DNA from: Deltaproteobacteria bacterium
GTDB lineage: Bacteria; Myxococcota_A; UBA9042; PHBI01
Length of the DNA stretch: 64,000 nucleotides
NCBI GenBank assembly: GCA_020632715.1
Contig: JACKFA010000001.1
Span: 124,001 to 188,000 of the forward strand
Direction of reading: 5' to 3'
This document shows positions 59,464 to 64,000 of the stretch, one piece after another (position 1 is the first letter of the stretch; each line of letters begins with the position of its first letter). Made by a program: the position numbers and the translations under genes. The notes under the pieces were generated by a model. That model was given only the letters and a program-made list of their open reading frames with translations, ran no database searches and was not told where the DNA came from.

Positions 59464-62400
59464 CTACCGCGGGACCGCCTCCGGGGCGCCGATCCGCACG
59501 TTGTCGAGGACCCACGCCGCGTCCACCGACACGGCGCCCCACGCGTAGAGCCGGAAGTGGACGGCGCGCTGACGCCGCACCGGCCCCCAGAGCGTCGTCA
59601 CGTCCGTGAGATCGATCGCGTGCATCGGCGTCGCGACGCCCCCGAAGTCCTGCGACGGGAAGCTCGTCGTCGCGAGCTCGGTGACCTTCTCGAAGGTCCC
59701 CTCCTGCCCGCTCAGCGACACCCAGAGCGAGAACGCCGTCGGGCCCTGCGTCGTCGTGCGCTCGTCGAACGTCATGACCACGGCGTCGCCGGTGCTCGTG
59801 ACGAACTCGTAGTAGTCGCCGCACTCGACGGCGGCCGGCTCGTCGTTCGTGTGCGGGCACGGGGTCGACAGTGAGCTACACGGCGGGGTCGTCGGATCGC
59901 CATCGCAGTAGGAGCGCGCGGACGAGCCGACCGTCAGCGGCGGGCCGTCGCCGCCCCACTGGCGCCCGCTCCCGGCGCGGCACTTCTCGTTCGGGTTCGT
60001 CGGCGCGCAGACGGGGCAGTCCGGGTGCTGCGACGAGTTGCCCCCGAGGCCCGTCGGCGGCTCCTCGGGCTTCGCGCCGGGGCCGATGGTCATCGGCGCG
60101 CCCGGCTCGACCGGCAGGTAGGTGAAGACGTCGCCCGGCGCCTCGAAGCACCAGAGGTTCCCCGTCGGCGCGACGCACATCGCGGGGTCGAGCGACGAGC
60201 CGCCGCCCGGGTCGACGTCCTCGCCGCACGCGAGCCAGCCGTCGCCGCACGTGTTCGCGGGGCCCGAGCAGATCCCGTCGCAGGCGCCCTCGCAGTCTGG
60301 GAGCGACTCGTCGCGCTCGTCGCAGGCCTCGCCGGGGTCGACGGTGCCGTCGCCGCAGGTGAAGCAGCCCTGGTCGGCCCCGTCGGGGAGCATCTTCGCG
60401 ACGAAGACGTCGTCGCCGTGGTCCTCGTCGAAGGACGGCGCGTCCTGCGGGACATCGCCGTACGACACGACGGGGTCGAGCTGGTCGGCGTCGAAGTCGG
60501 CCGTGCCGCGGTAGCCGCCCGTGAGGTAGACGTTGCCGCGCGGGTCGAGCGCGAGGCCGCGCCCCTGCTCCTGCCCGCCGCCGCCGAAGCTCTTCGCCCA
60601 GCGCCAGGCGCCGTCGCGGTCGAGCTTCGCGACGAAGCCGTCGATGCCGTCGGCCGGCAGCGTCGGCGACCGCAGCGGGGCGCGGGGGAGCATTCCCCCG
60701 GACGTGTCGGCGCTCCGCGAGAGCAGCGCCTCGCCGCCGAAGGCCACGAGGCCCGAGTACTGGCCGGTCACGTAGACGCCGCCTGCGCGATCGACGTCGA
60801 CGCCCCACGCGACGTTGTCCGCGGGCTGGTTGTACGGCGTCTCGACGCGCGTCGACGCCTTCGCCCAGGCCCACGCGCCGTCCGGCGTGAGCTTCGCGAC
60901 GAACACGTCGGAGGCCGGCGAGTCGTCGCTCCCGGCGAGATCGAGGCCGTCGCCGAAGGTGGCCGACCCGCCGTGGAAGTAGCCGACGACGTGCGCCTGG
61001 CCCTGCCCGTCCACGGCGATCCCGTTCGGCACGATGTCCGCGTCCGCCCCGTGCGCCGTCGCGACCCAGAGCACGTGGCCGTCGGGGTCGAGCTTCGCGA
61101 CGAAGAGCTCGGCGCTCCGCGGCGCGCCGAGCTCGGCGTCGAGCGCGTCGCCGCCGTCGACCGTCGCGTCGCGGCTGTGCGCCACGACGATCCCGTCCCA
61201 GGTGAAGCTGCCGCCGAAGTAGCCGGCGACGTAGGCGTTGCCCGCGCCGTCGAGGGCGACGGCCGTCGCCATGTCACGCGTCGCCGGGTCGCCCGCGCCC
61301 TGCGCCATGTCCCAGAAGCCGTTCGCGTCGACGCGCGCGACGAAGAGGTCGCCCTCGCCGCCCGACCCCGTGATCTCGAGGTCGTCGAAGGTCGCGGGCG
61401 TCTCCGCGTCGCCGCCGTGCACGCCGACGACGACGGTCCGCCCGAACGGATCGGTCGCCGAGCCGCCCACGAAGTCCTCCGCGTACGGGGCGCCGCCCGA
61501 GGCGGCCCAGAGGAGCTGCCCCTCGTCGTCGTACTTCGTCACGAAGACGTCGGGCGCGCCGTCCTCGATGCCGCCGCTGGCGTCGAGGCTCGTGCAGTCG
61601 CCGTCGGGGAGGCTCGGCGCGCCGATGACCACGATCGGCGGCGCGTCGCAGCACCCGGCGTAGCCGTCGCCGGTGAAGGAGCCGGCGACGTAGGTCGCGC
61701 CCCACTGGTCCTGCCCGACGCCGCGCGCCTCGTCGTCGCCCCAGCCGCCGCCGCACGCGGCCCAGCGCGCGTCGCCGTCGGTCGTCTGCGCCATGACGAA
61801 CCAGTCGAGCTGCCCGGGCCCGAAGAAGAGGTCGTCGCCGAACGTCGCGCCGCCGTAGGGGACCGGCGCCGCGCCCGGGATGATCGGCGCGAGCGCCACG
61901 ACGATCCGCGGGCTGCCCGTGAACGCGCCGACCGCGACGGTGTCGCCCGCCTCGCTCGCGGTGATTCCGAGCCCGGTGTCCTCGCCGTAGCCGCCGGCCG
62001 GGATCTCCCAGCCGAAGTCGGCGTCGCAGCGGCCCGTGCACGTGAGGTTGCACGCGTCGCGCTGCCCGTTCGCGGCGCCGTCGTCGCAGATCTCGAGCCC
62101 GCCCGGGATCACGGCGAGCAGCTGCGGCCCGACGTCGATGACGCCGTCGACGACGCCGTTGCCGCAGCTCGGCACGCACTCGTAGGCGGCGTCACACGTG
62201 CACGGCCCCGTCGTGCAGTCGCCGAGCTCCGGCCCGCAGGCCTCGCCCGGCGCGATGAGCTCGTCTCCCGGGCAGTCCGCCCCCTCGCCGTCGCAGGTCT
62301 CCTCGGGGTCGCAGGAGCCGCGGCTCTCGCGGCACACGACCTCGGCGCCGGAGCGCGCGTCCTCGGGGCAGTCGGCGTCGTCCCCCGGGCAGAGCTCGGC

Positions 62401-64000
62401 CGGATCGCAGTCGCCCTCGGAGTCACGGCAGACGACCGTGCTCGCGGCGAGCACGTCGTCGGGGCACTGGGCGCCGACGCCGTCGCAGACCTCGGCCACG
62501 TCGCAGTCCCCGGCAGCCTCGCGGCAGACGGTGTCCGCCGGCACGAGGACGTCGTCGGGGCACTGCGCGCCCTCGCCGTCGCAGAGCTCGGCCACGTCGC
62601 AGTCCCCGGCGGCGTCGCGGCAGGGGGTCTGCGGGGGGACGAGGCGATCCTCGGGGCACGCGTCGCCCTCGCCGTCGCAGGTCTCGGCGACGTCGCAGAG
62701 GCCGGCCGCAGGCCGACACGCGAATCCCGCGGGCTCCTTCGCGTCCTCCGGGCAGGCGACCGACTCGCCCGTGCAGCGCTCGACGGCGTCGCAGAGCCCG
62801 GCCGCCTCGCGGCAGGGGGTGTCCGCGCCCGCGAGCGCGTCGGCGGGGCAGTCGTCCCCGCCCGCGCAGCGCTCGGCGAGGTCGCAGATCCCCTGGGCCT
62901 CGCGGCAGACGAAGCTCGCGTCGCGCTTGGCGTCCGCCGGGCAGACGCCCGCGCCGTCGCAGGTCTCGGCGAGGTCGCACTCGCCAGCGGCCCCGCGGCA
63001 CGACGTCGTGCTGGGCGCGTAGCGGCAGCCCGGCTGGCAGCCGCAGGTCGTGGCGCCGAGCTCGTTCCCGGCATCGCAGGTCTCGCCGTGCGCGACGTCG
63101 GTCACCCCGTCGCCGCAGCGCTGGCGGTGGCAGTCGAGGCGGCACGCCGCGTCGGGCGCGTTGGAGTTCCCGCCCTCGCCGGTGCCGAGGTCGCACTCCT
63201 CGCCGGCCTCGACCGTGCCGTTGCCGCACTCGGGCGCCGTCGGCCCGCTGCAGGTCGCGTCGCAGAAGTTCGGCTGCCCGTTGAGCGCGCCGTCGTCGCA
63301 GCTCTCGTGCCCCTCGTCGACGTAGCCGTCGCCGCAGCTCGGCCCGTAGCCGGAGCAGTCGGGCAGGCAGTCGCCGTAGCCACCGGTGTTCTCGCCGTTG
63401 TCGCAGACCTCGCGGATCTCGACCGCGCCGTTGCCGCAGACGCTCGGGAGGCACTCGTCGTCGCGGCCGCTCTCGTCGTCGTCGAAGAGGTCGCACAGGT
63501 AGCCGGCGGTGCAGTGCGCGTCGCTCTCGCAGGTGTCGCGGCAGCCGCCGAGCCCGCCGCACACGTACGCGTCGCACGCCGGCGGGTCCGCCGTGTCGAG
63601 CCCCTCGTCGGCGTCGCCGTCGCAGTCGTCGTCGCGCCCGTTGCAGACCTCGGCCGCGCCGGGGTGGACGTCGGCGTTCCGCGGCGCGCAGTCGTCGACG
63701 TTGGGCGTGCCGTCGCCGTCGATGTCGTCGTCGAGGCAGTCGACGACGAGGTCCTCGTCGAGGTCCGGCTGGTCCTCGTCGGTCTGCCCGTCGCAGTCGT
63801 CGTCGACGCCGTTGCAGATCTCGGCGGCCGGCGCGCGCCCGACGCAGAGCGGCGTCCCGCCGTCGCAGGTGATGGCGCCGTGGCAGGTGCCGAACTCGTT
63901 GGTGAGGTCGCACTCGGCGCCATCGGTGCCCTCGTCGGTGTCGCCGTCGCAGTCGTCGTCGCGCCCGTTGCACGCCTCGGCGCGCGGCGTGTCGCCGACG
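59464..64000 (-). CDS. Giant Cys-rich surface protein with MopE, DUF4215, disintegrin-like and SBBP propeller repeats (5' end outside window)
   Basis: 1511 residues lie in the window and the frame stays open to the right edge. From the N-terminal side: at least three MopE-type sites (CNGVDDDCDGQTDE, CNGRDDDCDGDADEG); DUF4215-like Cys-rich units (CGNGAVEIREVCDNGE, CGDGYVDEGHESCDDG); eight repeats of about 32 residues of the form CREAAGDCDVAEVCDG followed by CPDDVLVPADTVC, which match the disintegrin pattern of ADAM proteins; a central beta-propeller with SBBP-like blades (FVAKLDPDGHVLW, GIAVDGQGQAHVVGY); more DUF4215 units; a strand-rich C-terminal domain. Probably secreted and calcium-dependent, but the signal peptide is outside the window. 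Confidence 0.85.
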   Translation of the reverse strand, partial: VGDTPRAEACNGRDDDCDGDTDEGTDGAECDLTNEFGTCHGAITCDGGTPLCVGRAPAAEICNGVDDDCDGQTDEDQPDLDEDLVVDCLDDDIDGDGTPNVDDCAPRNADVHPGAAEVCNGRDDDCDGDADEGLDTADPPACDAYVCGGLGGCRDTCESDAHCTAGYLCDLFDDDESGRDDECLPSVCGNGAVEIREVCDNGENTGGYGDCLPDCSGYGPSCGDGYVDEGHESCDDGALNGQPNFCDATCSGPTAPECGNGTVEAGEECDLGTGEGGNSNAPDAACRLDCHRQRCGDGVTDVAHGETCDAGNELGATTCGCQPGCRYAPSTTSCRGAAGECDLAETCDGAGVCPADAKRDASFVCREAQGICDLAERCAGGDDCPADALAGADTPCREAAGLCDAVERCTGESVACPEDAKEPAGFACRPAAGLCDVAETCDGEGDACPEDRLVPPQTPCRDAAGDCDVAELCDGEGAQCPDDVLVPADTVCREAAGDCDVAEVCDGVGAQCPDDVLAASTVVCRDSEGDCDPAELCPGDDADCPEDARSGAEVVCRESRGSCDPEETCDGEGADCPGDELIAPGEACGPELGDCTTGPCTCDAAYECVPSCGNGVVDGVIDVGPQLLAVIPGGLEICDDGAANGQRDACNLTCTGRCDADFGWEIPAGGYGEDTGLGITASEAGDTVAVGAFTGSPRIVVALAPIIPGAAPVPYGGATFGDDLFFGPGQLDWFVMAQTTDGDARWAACGGGWGDDEARGVGQDQWGATYVAGSFTGDGYAGCCDAPPIVVIGAPSLPDGDCTSLDASGGIEDGAPDVFVTKYDDEGQLLWAASGGAPYAEDFVGGSATDPFGRTVVVGVHGGDAETPATFDDLEITGSGGEGDLFVARVDANGFWDMAQGAGDPATRDMATAVALDGAGNAYVAGYFGGSFTWDGIVVAHSRDATVDGGDALDAELGAPRSAELFVAKLDPDGHVLWVATAHGADADIVPNGIAVDGQGQAHVVGYFHGGSATFGDGLDLAGSDDSPASDVFVAKLTPDGAWAWAKASTRVETPYNQPADNVAWGVDVDRAGGVYVTGQYSGLVAFGGEALLSRSADTSGGMLPRAPLRSPTLPADGIDGFVAKLDRDGAWRWAKSFGGGGQEQGRGLALDPRGNVYLTGGYRGTADFDADQLDPVVSYGDVPQDAPSFDEDHGDDVFVAKMLPDGADQGCFTCGDGTVDPGEACDERDESLPDCEGACDGICSGPANTCGDGWLACGEDVDPGGGSSLDPAMCVAPTGNLWCFEAPGDVFTYLPVEPGAPMTIGPGAKPEEPPTGLGGNSSQHPDCPVCAPTNPNEKCRAGSGRQWGGDGPPLTVGSSARSYCDGDPTTPPCSSLSTPCPHTNDEPAAVECGDYYEFVTSTGDAVVMTFDERTTTQGPTAFSLWVSLSGQEGTFEKVTELATTSFPSQDFGGVATPMHAIDLTDVTTLWGPVRRQRAVHFRLYAWGAVSVDAAWVLDNVRIGAPEAVPR
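62236..63000 (-). repeat. Eight tandem disintegrin-like units of about 96-100 bp
   Basis: Each unit encodes Cys-Arg, then GxCDxAExCxG, then CPxDxxxxxxxxC. The Cys spacing CDxAExCxG-CPxD is the same as in ADAM-type disintegrin domains. The units vary more than those of the giant lipoprotein, with 6 to 8 differences between neighbours. Confidence 0.85.

Overview
The window is very GC-rich (roughly 70%), densely coded DNA. It looks like chromosome from a myxobacterium-like member of the Myxococcota (Deltaproteobacteria in the older sense). The evidence is about a dozen secreted lipoproteins, very large Cys- and Asp-rich surface proteins with MopE-type and thrombospondin-type-3 repeats, an IgGFc-binding-like protein, a Hanks-type Ser/Thr kinase with an extracytoplasmic tail, and an internal MYXO-CTERM-like sorting segment. 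No rRNA, tRNA, CRISPR array, phage or complete insertion sequence was recognised. The organism assignment is inference from protein style; no marker gene in the window fixes it.

Layout. 1-7.6 kb, all minus: a methyltransferase cut by the window edge, an IgGFc-binding-like lipoprotein, a 1014-residue lipoprotein of unknown function and a FadL-type outer-membrane protein. 7.6-11.6 kb: a heat-shock-type sigma factor divergent from clpB. 11.7-16.7 kb, minus: a secreted beta-propeller protein, malQ, a small unknown protein, mtnC and an aminotransferase coupled to mtnC. 16.9-18.25 kb: two identical 157-bp MITE-like elements in inverted orientation around a gene for a secreted Met/Pro/Gly/Gln-repeat protein. 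18.3-23.6 kb: a 1786-residue surface/OmpA fusion. 23.8-34.1 kb: an M48 lipoprotein protease, a YyaL-type thioredoxin-fold protein broken by two frameshifts, several lipoproteins, a PRMT-like methyltransferase and a bestrophin-like channel.

34.2-42.2 kb: one giant lipoprotein gene with 22 tandem repeats of about 180 bp and a frameshift near its 3' end. 42.5-49.2 kb: a Ser/Thr kinase, an M1-type peptidase lipoprotein and a PQQ-dependent sugar dehydrogenase fused to two haem c motifs. 49.3-51.8 kb: a DUF3006 / ComEC-like / ComEA-like / DUF3006-like group. 51.9-54.0 kb: an unknown lipoprotein. 54.2-57.3 kb: pdxR-pdxS-pdxT, the regulator and both subunits of PLP synthase, with a promoter that predicts a leaderless pdxR message. 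57.3-59.3 kb: a PAS histidine kinase and Rcp1-type receiver pair. 59.5-64.0 kb: a giant Cys-rich protein with eight disintegrin-like repeats, running off the right edge.

How the genes fit together. Clear functional units are PLP synthesis (pdxR-pdxS-pdxT), methionine salvage (mtnC plus aminotransferase), protein disaggregation (sigma factor and ClpB) and a small competence-like group. Most of the rest is cell-envelope and surface machinery. The least explained items are the MITE-flanked repeat-protein gene, the internal sorting signal in the OmpA fusion, the 22-copy repeat array and the bacterial disintegrin-like repeats.
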